Shown here: positions 26,818 through 36,149 of the stretch, one piece after another
Position numbering within the stretch: position 1 is the first letter of the stretch
How the letters are laid out: each line of letters starts with the position of its first letter
NCBI GenBank assembly: GCA_964446955.1
Contig: CAYUQJ010000007.1
Span: 62,001-126,000 of the forward strand
Length of the DNA: 64,000 nucleotides
Direction of reading: 5' to 3'
DNA from: Leptolinea sp964446955
GTDB taxonomy: Bacteria > Chloroflexota > Anaerolineae > Anaerolineales > Anaerolineaceae
Position numbers and translations under genes: made by a program
The notes under the pieces: model-generated
What the model was told of the DNA's origin: nothing
The model's input: only the letters and a program-made list of their open reading frames with translations
Database searches by the model: none

Positions 26818-27597
26818 GTGATTGGAATAGTGATTGTTTCACATAGTGCAAAACTGGCTGCAGGGGTTGTGGAACTTGCCCGTTCAATGGGAGGCAAGGA
26901 TATTCAGATTAAGGCTGCCGGAGGCTTGAATTTATCGGAAGAAACTCTGGGCACAGACCCAATGCTTATTCTAAATGCAATTGATCAGGTATACAGTGAT
27001 GAGGGTGTTTTGGTATTGATGGATTTAGGAAGCGCATTATTAAGTGCTGAAATGGCAGTTGATATGCTTCCCGAAGAAAAAAGGGAAAACGTACTTCTTT
27101 GCGAAGCGCCTATTGTTGAAGGAGCAATTTCTGCCGCAGTTCAGGCACATATTGGAAGTTCCCTTCAAGAAGTTGCGCAGGAAGCTCGAAATGCTTTAAA
27201 GTCAAAAACTGAACACTTATTCCCTTCGGGTATTCCAAAGCAGCAGTCAAGAAAAATATCAGATCAAACTAAACTAGAAAAGACTGGACAATTAGACCTT
27301 GTCGTTGCAAACAAATTAGGGCTTCATGCCCGTCCCGCATCGCAACTTGTAAAAATTGCAGGGCAATTCCCGGAAACCGAAATAAATATCATAAACCTCT
27401 CAACAAATAAAGGACCGGTAAATGCCAAAAGTATTAATTTGGTTTTTACTCTTGGGATTCTGTCAGGACATAAGATTCAAATCAGTGCACGTGGTTTGAA
27501 TGCAGATGAGGCATTATTGGCAATTGAGAATCTTGCAAAGAATAATTTTGGCGATCCAGACGCTCAATCAACTGAATCCTCATCTACTCCTATCTAA
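26818..27597 (+). CDS. dhaM: DhaM: PTS EIIA-like domain fused to HPr
   Basis: 259 residues. Residues 1-125 are the EIIA-Man-like DhaM domain with the phospho-acceptor His9 in VIVSHSAKLAAG and LMDLGSALLSAEMA. Residues about 159-250 form an HPr domain with His170 in NKLGLHARPAS and a Ser in the AKSINLV helix like regulatory Ser46. No enzyme I segment follows, unlike E. coli DhaM, so a separate PTS enzyme I must supply phosphate. GTG start with GAAGGA 6 nt upstream. It completes a PEP-dependent DhaKLM kinase. Confidence 0.92.
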   Translation: MIGIVIVSHSAKLAAGVVELARSMGGKDIQIKAAGGLNLSEETLGTDPMLILNAIDQVYSDEGVLVLMDLGSALLSAEMAVDMLPEEKRENVLLCEAPIVEGAISAAVQAHIGSSLQEVAQEARNALKSKTEHLFPSGIPKQQSRKISDQTKLEKTGQLDLVVANKLGLHARPASQLVKIAGQFPETEINIINLSTNKGPVNAKSINLVFTLGILSGHKIQISARGLNADEALLAIENLAKNNFGDPDAQSTESSSTPI

Positions 27598-28012
27598 GGA
27601 AATACGGCCAATTCTGCCGCCTTCCTGGTGGGATTGGCCGCATATCAATAGGAAATGTCATGGTCGTTATCGGCGATTGAAATCATCTACCTGTTGCAAC
27701 AGGCAAAATTTGCTCAAGATTTTATATGGTATGCAGTACTTATATCTGAAAGTCGCTTTTTTGCATGAAATCTGCTTGATTTCCCTGCGAATGAGTAGGC
27801 TAAGTTTAGTGGATTAATATTAATAAATGGAAGAAATGCTTAGTTTTAGATAAAAGAATGATGTGATCATTAAAACGAAATAGACAAAAGCTACTTGCCA
27901 TAGAAGTGTTTTCTTGAAAACCCGATTTTATTATTTGAATATGCTAATATTGAAATTATAGTATAATAATTCGCAAATCCCTTATTAGATTATTTTTTTT
28001 GGAAATATTGTG
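27598..28012. other. AT-rich intergenic region after dhaM
   Basis: About 415 bp with no gene. An imperfect candidate end structure for the dha transcript is CGGCCAAT (27605-27612) and ATTGGCCG (27633-27640), an 8-bp stem with a 20-nt loop and no T-run. The rest is low-complexity AT-rich sequence with a TATAAT at 27962 that may serve the methyltransferase gene. No enzyme I fragment or REP element was found. Confidence 0.5.
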
Positions 28013-28663
28013 ATGAATGATCAAACTAACAAACTTTTCTGGCAGCGCACGGCGAAGATCTATGCCCCGTTCATGAAAAGTACAGACCGACTCTATGAAG
28101 AAATTGTCCAACACTGCAAGCAATACCTGAACCGGGATATGAATGTCCTGGAGTTGGCCTGCGGCAGCGGGCAGCTTACATTCCGGTTGGCGGGTTATAC
28201 CCGGCATTGGGAAGCCACGGATTTTTCCGACAAGATGCTGGCGGAAGCTCAAAAACATTCCCGCCTCACAAACGTGTCTTTCGCTGTGAGAGACGCGACA
28301 CAATTGCCGTACCCTGGCGCGGCCTATGACGCGGTCATAATTGCCAACGCGTTGCATATTATGCCGGAACCGGAGAAGGCAGTCGCAGAGATATTCCGGG
28401 TTCTAAAACCCGGTGGAATTTTGTTATCTCCGACGTTTATCTGGGGTGATGACTCCCGGCAACAGGCAGGCGCGTCGCTGCTGGAGCGGATTGGATTTCG
28501 TGTTTTCCATCGATGGCGCGCGGACGAGTTATCCGGTTTTGTGGAAACTCATGGTTTTGACGTGCTCGAAAAGGATGTCTTTGGCAGCGCTATCCGACCA
28601 TTATGTTGCCTCATCGCACAAAAAAACAAAATCCAGGCACCGAAAAATCAGGAGAGAATGTAA
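28013..28663 (+). CDS. Class I SAM-dependent methyltransferase
   Basis: 216 residues. MNVLELACGSGQLTFRL is motif I (SAM loop), TDFSDKMLAEAQK follows, AAYDAVIIANALHIMPEPEKAV is motif II, and IFRVLKPGGILL is motif III. These place it in the Methyltransf_11/25 group; the N-terminal segment suggests a small-molecule or lipid substrate. Start ATG 28013 preferred over GTG 28010. Its stop directly abuts the ATG of the next methyltransferase, so they form an operon. Confidence 0.85.
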   Translation: MNDQTNKLFWQRTAKIYAPFMKSTDRLYEEIVQHCKQYLNRDMNVLELACGSGQLTFRLAGYTRHWEATDFSDKMLAEAQKHSRLTNVSFAVRDATQLPYPGAAYDAVIIANALHIMPEPEKAVAEIFRVLKPGGILLSPTFIWGDDSRQQAGASLLERIGFRVFHRWRADELSGFVETHGFDVLEKDVFGSAIRPLCCLIAQKNKIQAPKNQERM

Positions 28664-29347
28664 ATGGCACATGCAGAGATCAAAGAAGCGTATAAACTGC
28701 TGGGGCAGGGTGCGACTTTTTATGATGGCATGATCACCTGCTCGACACTTTCGGGGAAAGCTGTGTGCAAACTGGTGTGGGATATGGATAGCAGGGATAA
28801 CGAGCGTTATATTCAGGCTGCTCTTGCCGCGATACCTGAAGATTTTTCCGGCAAGCTTCTGGAAGTTCCCGTTGGTACCGGTGTACTGACCATGCCAGTC
28901 TACCGCAGACTGGGCAACGCGGAAATTACCTGCCTGGATTATTCGCCGGATATGATGGCCGTGGCGCAAAAACGGGCAGCGGTAATCGGGCTGTCTCACG
29001 TCCGTTTTATGCAGGGAGATGTCGGCTCGCTCCAATTTACCGATGCGTATTTTGATATTGTCCTGTCGTTGAACGGTTTTCATGCCTTCCCTGATAAGGA
29101 TGCCGCGTTTCGAGAAACCTGGCGGGTGCTTAAACCCGGTGGAATTTTTTGCGGCTGCTTTTATATCAAGGGCGAAACCCGCCGGACTGACTGGTTTATC
29201 AGCAATTACTATGAGTGGAGGGAGTATTTCACTCCACCCTACGAGACGGTTGACAGTCTACGGAGCCGGCTGGAGGCTTTATATTCCAGTGTGTCACTAA
29301 CCACCGTGAAATCGATGGCATGCTTTCAATGCCGCAAGGAAGACTGA
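28664..29347 (+). CDS. Class I SAM-dependent methyltransferase
   Basis: 227 residues. Motif I is LLEVPVGTGVLTMPVY, with Pro in place of the usual acidic-glycine start; TCLDYSPDMMAVAQKRA, YFDIVLSLNGFHAFPDKDAAF and WRVLKPGGIFCGCF follow. An SAM enzyme of the UbiE/BioC-like type. The ATG follows the previous stop with no gap, and GGAGAG lies 8 nt upstream. It points toward a third methyltransferase on the opposite strand. Confidence 0.84.
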   Translation: MAHAEIKEAYKLLGQGATFYDGMITCSTLSGKAVCKLVWDMDSRDNERYIQAALAAIPEDFSGKLLEVPVGTGVLTMPVYRRLGNAEITCLDYSPDMMAVAQKRAAVIGLSHVRFMQGDVGSLQFTDAYFDIVLSLNGFHAFPDKDAAFRETWRVLKPGGIFCGCFYIKGETRRTDWFISNYYEWREYFTPPYETVDSLRSRLEALYSSVSLTTVKSMACFQCRKED

Positions 29348-29374
29348 TTTTTTCTGCCGCAAAAAACCAGCTAA

Positions 29375-30013
29375 TTACGGCTGAGTTTTCTTCGCGCTGA
29401 CCACCACAAACGCACCGGTTCCATAGCCATCGCGAGTCTGAAAGACATCTGTGTTCCCATCTGGCAGACCCAGAATCGTCTGGCTGAACTTCAGATCGGC
29501 GAAACCGACCCGGCTGATCGTATCAATGATCTCCGGCGTGGAGTAAAAACGAGCCGTTTTGTAAAACTTGTCGGATGTTTTCCGTGTTTCATATATCCTG
29601 CCCAGTGCGCTGTCCCGGTCAATAAAAGCCAGGATCAATGTCCCACCGGGTTTGATGACCCTTCTGACTTCACGCAGGAATACGGATGTGTCCTTCACAA
29701 AGCAAATAACTGTGACCAGTAATGCGAAATCGAATTCATCTTCGTGGAAAGGCAGATGTTCCCCCACTGCCTGACAGACGGTGACGTTCCTTTTGCGGGC
29801 GAACCGCAGCATGTTGGCGGAGGGTTCTATGCCTGTGCCAATACCCAGCGGGATGGAAAACCGTCCGGTTCCAACGCCTACTTCCAATCCGTTCCCAGAT
29901 CTGGGGAAGAGCCGGCGCAAAGCGTCGATCTCTGCCAGGTACGTCTGTTCATTTTTATCAAACCAACCGTCGTACTCATCGGTAAAATCATCAAACGCGG
30001 AAACTTTATTCAT
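29375..30013 (-). CDS. Class I SAM-dependent methyltransferase
   Basis: 212 residues. NGLEVGVGTGRFSIPLG is motif I, TGIEPSANMLRFARKR the acidic strand, DFALLVTVICFVKDTSVFLREVRRVIKPGGTLIL motifs II to III. Convergent to the two-gene methyltransferase operon with only 27 bp between stops. Similar enzymes in anaerobes are found near arsenic or corrinoid genes, but nothing of that kind is here, so the substrate is open. Confidence 0.84.
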   Translation of the reverse strand: MNKVSAFDDFTDEYDGWFDKNEQTYLAEIDALRRLFPRSGNGLEVGVGTGRFSIPLGIGTGIEPSANMLRFARKRNVTVCQAVGEHLPFHEDEFDFALLVTVICFVKDTSVFLREVRRVIKPGGTLILAFIDRDSALGRIYETRKTSDKFYKTARFYSTPEIIDTISRVGFADLKFSQTILGLPDGNTDVFQTRDGYGTGAFVVVSAKKTQP

Positions 30014-30291
30014 GCTGGGTGCTTTCTCTTCAATGAATATGGATAATTCGTACGTGATTTCATTATACCTACGGGTGGATTAATGAAAAAAAGACCACCT
30101 GTCCAGGTAGGATATGGAAGTGGTGGATAGGGAATGATTGGGAAGAAAAAACATATTTCGGGAAGGGAAAAATTGCCGGCGCCGAAGATTCCAGCTCACG
30201 AACTTCTCCGGTTCAAAAAACGAAAATGCGACGGATTGGTTCAATGCCTACATGTGCCATGGAATGGCGCGAACCGGGATTGGTAAGAAAG

Positions 30292-31194
30292 TTAGAATGA
30301 ATGTTTAATAAATTCAACGATTTCCCGGGCCAGCTCTGTGGGTTTCAAAAACAAAATGTCATGCCCCACATTGGGAAAAACAACCATATCAATATCGTTC
30401 CGTAAATTCTTTATCCTTCTCACGGCTTTATCAGCTTTAAAAAGGAAATCATTATCCCCTATGATAATTTTTGTGGGGGTCTTAATCATCCGCCATTCTT
30501 CATTGGAGAAAACCCGGGGTAGAAGAAATTGCTTTTGCTTAAAACCATCCCTGCACATGATCAGATAATCGATTTGTTCATATACTTTTTTTCTGGTTTC
30601 TTCATTCTTAAGTGAATCACGGCAAGTCCATTCCATATATTCGGTGATGTTCTTATTACTTCGAAATACTTCTTGCTTTATGGCTCGATATATGGAATAG
30701 ATTGGACTTTGTTTCATAATTCTGGCCGGTGATACTAATATCAGCTTTTCGATCCTCTCCGGATTTTTCCTGGCAAATAGAGCGGCGTACCAACACCCGT
30801 ATGAATACGCTACTATGGAAAAATTGGATAGATCCAATTTCGTTATTAATTCTTCCAGCCATGCGATGATATCTTCTTTTTTACTAATTTTCTTTTTCAG
30901 TGTGCTTTTTCCATAATCGAATATGGGATCAGGCAGAACTAAAAAACACTCCTTTTTTAATTCATCAATCAGACTTCCCCAGGAGAGGGAATTATCGGTA
31001 TCCCCGGGGAGCATTAACAACTTATGGCCATCCTTGTTGCCACAGGTTCGGACAAATGTTGTTCCAAACGTTGTTTCGATATAATATTTCTCATCACTGA
31101 TGCCAAAGAGTTCTCTTTCCCAATCTTCATAATACGCAAGATATTCCCGGCACTTTTCCATTGAGACAAATTGTTGTGAATATTGATCGTCCAT
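30292..31194 (-). CDS. Alpha/beta hydrolase
   Basis: About 300 residues. The nucleophile elbow is VAYSYGCWYAAL (Ser in AYSYG, Ala for the first Gly of G-x-S-x-G); the acid is probably in IIGDNDFLFKADKAV and the base His in FPNVGHDILFLKP. LLMLPGDTDNSLSWGSL forms the oxyanion loop region. Reaction unknown: an esterase, lipase or lactonase. The start at 31194 was chosen because GAGGT lies 5 nt upstream; an ATG at 31206 is part of that site. Confidence 0.8.
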   Translation of the reverse strand: MDDQYSQQFVSMEKCREYLAYYEDWERELFGISDEKYYIETTFGTTFVRTCGNKDGHKLLMLPGDTDNSLSWGSLIDELKKECFLVLPDPIFDYGKSTLKKKISKKEDIIAWLEELITKLDLSNFSIVAYSYGCWYAALFARKNPERIEKLILVSPARIMKQSPIYSIYRAIKQEVFRSNKNITEYMEWTCRDSLKNEETRKKVYEQIDYLIMCRDGFKQKQFLLPRVFSNEEWRMIKTPTKIIIGDNDFLFKADKAVRRIKNLRNDIDMVVFPNVGHDILFLKPTELAREIVEFIKHSF

Positions 31195-31348
31195 TGAATA
31201 CCTCATTCAAACAGCGACAACTGAATTATCGGTGAAGGTCACGCGTAACAAATTTCCATCGCAGGCATCCATGTAGCGGGAGTCACCTTTATTAGAGGGC
31301 GCACGATGCCGCGATGGTAAGAGGAGAGATTGTTGGTCTGCCATAGAC

Positions 31349-31981
31349 TTACATCCCATTTTTCAAACTCCGCCGCTGGTCTGCCAGCGCCTCAGCCCGC
31401 TCTTTGATCCCTAACAAGCACCGCCGCATCATTACAATATCCAGGGTGTCGACCATCAGAAGTATCAAAATCCACGGTGACAACCAGTTATATTTCCCCC
31501 GCAGCCGGGTTACCAACCGTGTTTGTCTATCGTTCATTGGATACTAACCTCAGGCCCAGGTCCCGGAGGTCTCAGCACTTTCACCACCAAACCATAACAT
31601 GCTCCGGCAGGGATCCATTTCCCGGATAATTTCAAAAGTCCAGGGGCTCAAGTAAATTTTGTCACCCTCACGTAAATTTTGCCATTCCGGCACAATTTGA
31701 CTTGCGCTGGGCTTGCCAAGGTTATCAATCCAATCGTAGCTGTACCAACCCGCGCGGCGAAAACCAATCTGGACAATCCACGGCCAAATATCTTCAGGCC
31801 CGGCATTGATCGTTACGGCGCGTGTTGCGTTCATTGTGGGTGATGATACGAAATCATCTCCCGGCATTACCCGAGATATCTCTTCATCCGTCGCGCCCCA
31901 ACGATGCTGCCATGGACGAATAGTTCGCAGATATAAAAATATCAGAATGATTGTTCCTACACCTGCCGCTATCTGATTCAT
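31349..31981 (-). pseudogene. SRPBCC-family protein interrupted by two in-frame stops
   Basis: The frame starts at ATG 31979-31981 with GAGGAA upstream. It encodes a membrane anchor (AGVGTIILIFLYLRTI), then WGATDEEISRVMPGDDF and IWPWIVQIGFRRAGWYSYDWIDN, typical of SRPBCC (START-like) proteins. It stops at TGA 31550-31552, and a TAG follows at 31544-31546, yet the same frame then goes on with NDRQTRLVTRLRGKYNWLSP and DIVMMRRCLLGIKERAEAL, which is the expected C-terminus of the same family. The TGA replaces a likely Trp (TGG). No frameshift is involved. Most simply a decaying gene. Confidence 0.75.
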
Positions 31982-32163
31982 TTCATTTCCTCGCGATTGA
32001 CAATGTCTGGGAGGTGTTTTTGAGTGTCCGAACACACCCTGCACAGGCTGTTTATTTGTTGCTGTTATATTTGTTTGCCCATTGGTGGACGTGGTTTGTA
32101 CAGCTCTTATCGCGGACTGATATAGACCCTCACCGTAACAAAACCTGCGTAATTATGCAGTGG

Positions 32164-32191
32164 ATAGGATGCACTCGTGTTTGAGCACACC
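32164..32191 (+). repeat. REP element (28 nt)
   Basis: ATAG tetranucleotide, arm GATGCACTC, loop GTGTTT, arm GAGCACACC. Degenerate pairing in the middle of the stem. Followed by CTTTTTT. Confidence 0.75.
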
Positions 32192-32310
32192 CTTTTTTGA
32201 ATACAATTAGCCCGACGCAGATAAGCCCGTCAGACCGCGTGAATGGATTGAGGAAATTGGTTGGAATTGAATACGAAAGTATGGATATGTTCAGGTGAAC
32301 CCGGTGAGGT

Positions 32311-32338
32311 GGTGGATTCAAACTAGATCCCACCCTTC
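32311..32338 (-). repeat. REP element (28 nt), variant arms
   Basis: Read on the minus strand: GAAG, arm GGTGGGATC, loop TAGTTT, arm GAATCCACC. Same 4+9+6+9 spacing as the family, with altered arms that still largely pair. Confidence 0.6.
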
Positions 32339-32489
32339 GCGCTGATGGGAAGGATAAAATTATTCTCTGAAAGCGTATTATTTGAAATAGTCTGGCAGAA
32401 AGCAGGGTAACAATAGGAATGGAAACCATTGAATATGACCATAAATTGAATAAATGGAGGCGCCGCGTGGGTATTCGGCATGAAAAAAG

Positions 32490-32517
32490 GTAGGATACGC
32501 TCGCCATTGAGCGCATT
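32490..32517 (+). repeat. REP element (28 nt)
   Basis: GTAG, arm GATACGCTC, loop GCCATT, arm GAGCGCATT. The 18-nt shared block at 32527 starts 10 nt later. Confidence 0.8.
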
Positions 32518-32674
32518 CTATGTCTTGATTGAAATCGCTATAATTGATTGGATTCCAGGTTAGTTTGGGTTTTTATTTAGACCAAGGCAGGTATAAACCG
32601 CAACTTTTACCAGTTCAAATAATAACGATTATTGTAATTCGAGGACATTTACCGGGTAAGTTTTCCTTGGAGGG

Positions 32675-33295
32675 ATGATGATATCAAAAGAACAGGATAT
32701 CCGTGGTAACCGAACACGCAAATTAATACAAAACAGTCTCATTGAACTGATTGCCCGGAAAGGTTTTGAGACTATTACTGTAGGTGATATAGCAACACAT
32801 GCAATGATCAACAGGTCCACCTTCTACCGATATTTCCAGGACAAATATGATTTGATGACCCAAATTTTTGAAGAGGCGAGTAATCAATTGGTCGATGAAA
32901 TCAAACCGTCATTAATTCAATTGTTGACAGTGGATGAAGTAGATACACCCGAAGGGTGGATTCGTTTTTTCAATCATATAGCTGAGAATAGGGTAATGTA
33001 TCAAACCATGTTGGGTAACTACGGTAACCCATGGTTTGTGTTAAAAATCCGCAACTGCCTTTCGGATATCATCAAAAAACGAATCCACGCGTTCGGTAGT
33101 AGAAAATCAGTGGATAACATTCCGGAAGAGGTACTAACCTCAATTATTGCAAATTGTTGTGTGGGCACAATTTCGTGGTGGTTGGAAAGCAAAGATCCTG
33201 TGCCTCCAGCACAAATTGCACAATGGCTTTCAGAATTTTTGATACATGGCTACCTGTACACTGTTGATAAGAGAAATCTCCATTCAACAATTTGA
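32675..33295 (+). CDS. TetR-family transcriptional regulator
   Basis: 206 residues. The N-terminal helix-turn-helix shows IQNSLIELIARKGFETITVGDIATHAMINRSTFYRYFQDKYDLM, the standard TetR DNA-binding domain. The C-terminal half, with the MLGNYGNPWF segment and a W-rich end (GTISWWLESKDPVPP), resembles the TetR_C_8-type ligand domain. GGAGGG lies directly before two ATG codons; the second (32678) has the better spacing. The convergent neighbour is an MBL-fold hydrolase 13 bp away; whether it is a target is unknown. Confidence 0.9.
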   Translation: MMISKEQDIRGNRTRKLIQNSLIELIARKGFETITVGDIATHAMINRSTFYRYFQDKYDLMTQIFEEASNQLVDEIKPSLIQLLTVDEVDTPEGWIRFFNHIAENRVMYQTMLGNYGNPWFVLKIRNCLSDIIKKRIHAFGSRKSVDNIPEEVLTSIIANCCVGTISWWLESKDPVPPAQIAQWLSEFLIHGYLYTVDKRNLHSTI

Positions 33296-33307
33296 ATGAG
33301 ACAAGTT

Positions 33308-34126
33308 TTATTTCATGGCTAAAAGCCTTTCTTTTGCCTGATCGAATATTTCCGGGGAATGGGAGTTGACCAGGATAATCTCGTCTGAATGTCTTTTATG
33401 AATATCTTTGATTCGCGCCTGTGTTTCATGAAACCCTTCACATAAAGCCCACCCGTGGCCCGGCGAAATTTTCATCAGATAGGAAAAGAATGTCTTCTTT
33501 TTAGAAGGATCAATTTCTGAAGGTACCATAAAGGCATCCCCGGTGTGAAATAACCACTTTGGATTCTCACCATTGCTAATTCTTACTGCAACCCCGATGT
33601 GCCCTTCCGTGTGCCCTCTTAGTTCTACCATCAATAAATCAGGAATTTCCGGAAAAACCTGACAGGCATTAAAACCAAACCATTGATTGGAAGTGCAAAA
33701 TTCATGTAAAACCCATGCGGGGTTGTGTGCCCAATGTTCTGGCTGATACCTTTTCTTATCTTTCCAGTTTGGGCGAGGGTTGAGTGCGGCATGGTATTCC
33801 TTTTTGTGTAGATGAACTTGCGCATTTGGAAAATCAGCCAAACCTCCACTATGGTCAAGATCCAGGTGTGTCACTATGATGTTTTGCACATTCTCAGCCT
33901 TATATCCCAAATCCCGAACCTGATTAATGGCGTATTCTTTTGGATTAAGGATTGGCTTTGTAATTTTCATGAATGGAATTCCATATGTTTTTATTGGATG
34001 ATTGTGACACCATTGACCAAGTGCTGTATCGACAAGAACAAGTCCCTGGTTGGTCTCAATCAGTAAACATGCTGCCACCATGGGGCCAGATCTCATCGTC
34101 GCACAATTCATTAAATGTACTTTCAT
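33308..34126 (-). CDS. MBL-fold metallo-hydrolase, lactonase-like
   Basis: 272 residues. The zinc-binding motif is THLDLDHSGGL, with later metal ligands in LRGHTEGHIGV and the terminal VNSHSPEIF. MKVHLMNCATMRSGPM and the ETNQGLVLVDTALG strand pair are typical of AHL-lactonase-like MBL proteins, which open lactone rings. AAAGGAGGATG is ideally placed before ATG 34124-34126, so the longer upstream frame is rejected. Substrate is inferred only. Confidence 0.85.
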   Translation of the reverse strand: MKVHLMNCATMRSGPMVAACLLIETNQGLVLVDTALGQWCHNHPIKTYGIPFMKITKPILNPKEYAINQVRDLGYKAENVQNIIVTHLDLDHSGGLADFPNAQVHLHKKEYHAALNPRPNWKDKKRYQPEHWAHNPAWVLHEFCTSNQWFGFNACQVFPEIPDLLMVELRGHTEGHIGVAVRISNGENPKWLFHTGDAFMVPSEIDPSKKKTFFSYLMKISPGHGWALCEGFHETQARIKDIHKRHSDEIILVNSHSPEIFDQAKERLLAMK

Positions 34127-34520
34127 ACAACATCCTCCTTTATGTTCCAAGAATTTTTTTACTCTTGAAATATGTTTGATTTGAATGAGTATAAAAAGGT
34201 GGAAGGAGGCTATTCAAGCAACAAAATGAGACATATGTCGCAAATGCAACAAATACGGAATATTGTTGTGTTTGAAATATTCATATCTGGGAATATGAAC
34301 CTCGCATCTGCTAATGCTGAATGGGGATAATGTCATGAAGAATCCCGATTCGAAATGATATGACGATTTTGATTAAACGAGCTCGAACGATGAGGGGTGG
34401 AATCTCCAGTAATGCACCAATACATAAATCACCCCGGTTCTAAACCATTCGCGGGATGTTCGCAAAGTGATAGTGATGCACTTGATGGCAGCGCGCATCT
34501 TGCAGTTGTTGTGCAGTGGG
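34127..34520. other. Intergenic region, no clear feature
   Basis: About 390 bp between the MBL hydrolase start and the end of the sortase-like gene. No REP element, tRNA or strong hairpin was recognised. It must contain the promoter of the hydrolase gene, which I could not place. Confidence 0.4.
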
Positions 34521-36149
34521 TTAATTCATAACCGGGGTTATTGACTCAATTCCTGATCCCCATTCAAAACAAATCACTTTTGAAAAGCCGATCTCCTTGA
34601 TGTCTAAATCAATGTTCGGAAATGCGCAGATATCTGTTCTGCAATAAATCAGTGGATCAACCACAACAATTCTTTTTATCCCGTTTGAATCGGCGGCCAG
34701 TAAAACATATCTGGCTGAATCACTTTTCTTTTTCCATTCCAGAAAAGAAACACTGTTTACCGCGTCGATCTCTTGCGGTTCCTGATTATTTCCAAAAACC
34801 TCAAATTTGCTGAAGAACCCGGCGGATTGGTCCGCCTGATCCGCGGGCAGGGATAAAATGGCATATTGATATGTGCCGGCAGGGAATTTGATACGTTTTT
34901 CAAATTCATAGCTGCAGTATCCGTTATTACAGCTTTCAACTATCCATTTTTCATCAAACAGTATTGTGCGGTCAAATTCGTCAACGATCCAGATCAAATA
35001 TTGTTCCGCGCCTGATACACCAATCCACTGAAATGATGGGAGGAAACTTCCGGAATGATTGATATCGACAAGTGATACGGTGCTGTTGATCACTGAACCC
35101 TCAGGAAACCATAATTTGTCATTGACCACAGGTTCCATTTCCGGTTCTGATATTGCAGAATTTAAATCGCTCACAATTTTTGGCGTAGTATCTGTTGTTT
35201 GCCGGTCATTCGTCTTTTCCTGTGCAGCCGGAGGGGTGGGTTGGTCGATCGGCTGTGCGGCGGGTGACTGGTCTTCGTCGTACCATTTGGCCACACCCTG
35301 ATGGTTTGAACAGGCCGAATCCCGTTCCTCCGGTTTCGCATAGGAAGTCCAGCCGTCTCTGCATAACGCGACCGGTTTTTGATCTGGCAAAAGATCCTTC
35401 ACAACCAGTTCGCCGGATCCATCATCCAGCGGGGAAACAGTCGGCTGTACATTCAGTTGGATGCCATTGGTAAATGTTCGTGGTGCCGAATCGTCGATTA
35501 TTTCATCGGCTACAAGGACCATCAAACCACCTTCGATGTATCCGCCTTCTTTTGGGAACTCGTCACAGGTTTGAATGGACAGGTAATTCAGTTTTGCCTG
35601 CAATCTCTTGATATATGTAGCAGGGGATATCTTTTCGCCGGTTTGTGTATCGATAAAACCTTTGTAATAAATATCGCCTTTATCACCGATAAAATGTAGA
35701 ACTTTTTCCGCCTTGAATTTCCGGATATTTCCTGTTCCATAGATGATCACGATCGTCTGCCCCGGGGTGACGGATTCCAGTTTTTCACCAATAATGTCTT
35801 CGTGGGCCGCCAGGTGTATGTTTATGCCTGTTATTCCCTGATACTTGAAAATGGTATCTGTGGGCCTGGGTAGAGGCCCGACAATCGGAACATTGTCGAC
35901 CTTCATTTTGAAGCCCTCATTGACATACAATCCGGTGATGTCAAATGTATTCGGGCGTTTTACACTCTCAATGAATTGCTGCAAATCCCCCGTATTTATT
36001 CCCGGGATAGGCGGTTGTTCTTGAATGTGAACAATGTTCGATGGCCCGTTCAGGTTGGATTGCCAGGGGAGAACCGGAGTAGAAATATTTGCAAATGAAA
36101 AACCGAACAAAGTTGTGGCTGATATGGCAAGTTGGACGAGTTTCTTCAT
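34521..36149 (-). CDS. Secreted protein with a sortase-like domain
   Basis: 542 residues with a signal peptide (MKKLVQLAISATTLFGFSFA). Residues about 75-215 look like a sortase barrel: GINIHLAAHEDIIG (His116 where sortases have the catalytic His), PGQTIVIIYGTGNIRKFKAEKV, and LSIQTCDEF (Cys195 where sortases have the TLxTC cysteine). The third catalytic residue, Arg, is not seen: the last strand reads GGLMVLVAD. Residues after 220 form a Ser/Pro/Thr-rich linker and a second domain (about 340-542) of unknown type. It may be a sortase, or a derived non-catalytic relative. Confidence 0.6.
   Translation of the reverse strand: MKKLVQLAISATTLFGFSFANISTPVLPWQSNLNGPSNIVHIQEQPPIPGINTGDLQQFIESVKRPNTFDITGLYVNEGFKMKVDNVPIVGPLPRPTDTIFKYQGITGINIHLAAHEDIIGEKLESVTPGQTIVIIYGTGNIRKFKAEKVLHFIGDKGDIYYKGFIDTQTGEKISPATYIKRLQAKLNYLSIQTCDEFPKEGGYIEGGLMVLVADEIIDDSAPRTFTNGIQLNVQPTVSPLDDGSGELVVKDLLPDQKPVALCRDGWTSYAKPEERDSACSNHQGVAKWYDEDQSPAAQPIDQPTPPAAQEKTNDRQTTDTTPKIVSDLNSAISEPEMEPVVNDKLWFPEGSVINSTVSLVDINHSGSFLPSFQWIGVSGAEQYLIWIVDEFDRTILFDEKWIVESCNNGYCSYEFEKRIKFPAGTYQYAILSLPADQADQSAGFFSKFEVFGNNQEPQEIDAVNSVSFLEWKKKSDSARYVLLAADSNGIKRIVVVDPLIYCRTDICAFPNIDLDIKEIGFSKVICFEWGSGIESITPVMN

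Larger units (their letters stand above)
31982..32674. other. Gene-free region with three REP elements
   Basis: About 690 bp between the SRPBCC pseudogene and the TetR gene. Contents: REP elements at 32164, 32311 and 32490, and an 18-nt block GATTGAAATCGCTATAAT at 32527-32544 that recurs at 38926 and contains a -10-like TATAAT. No protein-coding frame with a recognisable domain. Confidence 0.6.

Noticed and set aside
27500..27817. Frame after dhaM considered as an enzyme I remnant
   Set aside because: The peptide has no enzyme I motif such as the GGxxxH region, and most of it overlaps dhaM in another frame.
30070..30120. REP-like site with GTAGGATATGG near 30107
   Set aside because: The GTAG is present but the 9+6+9 arms do not pair.
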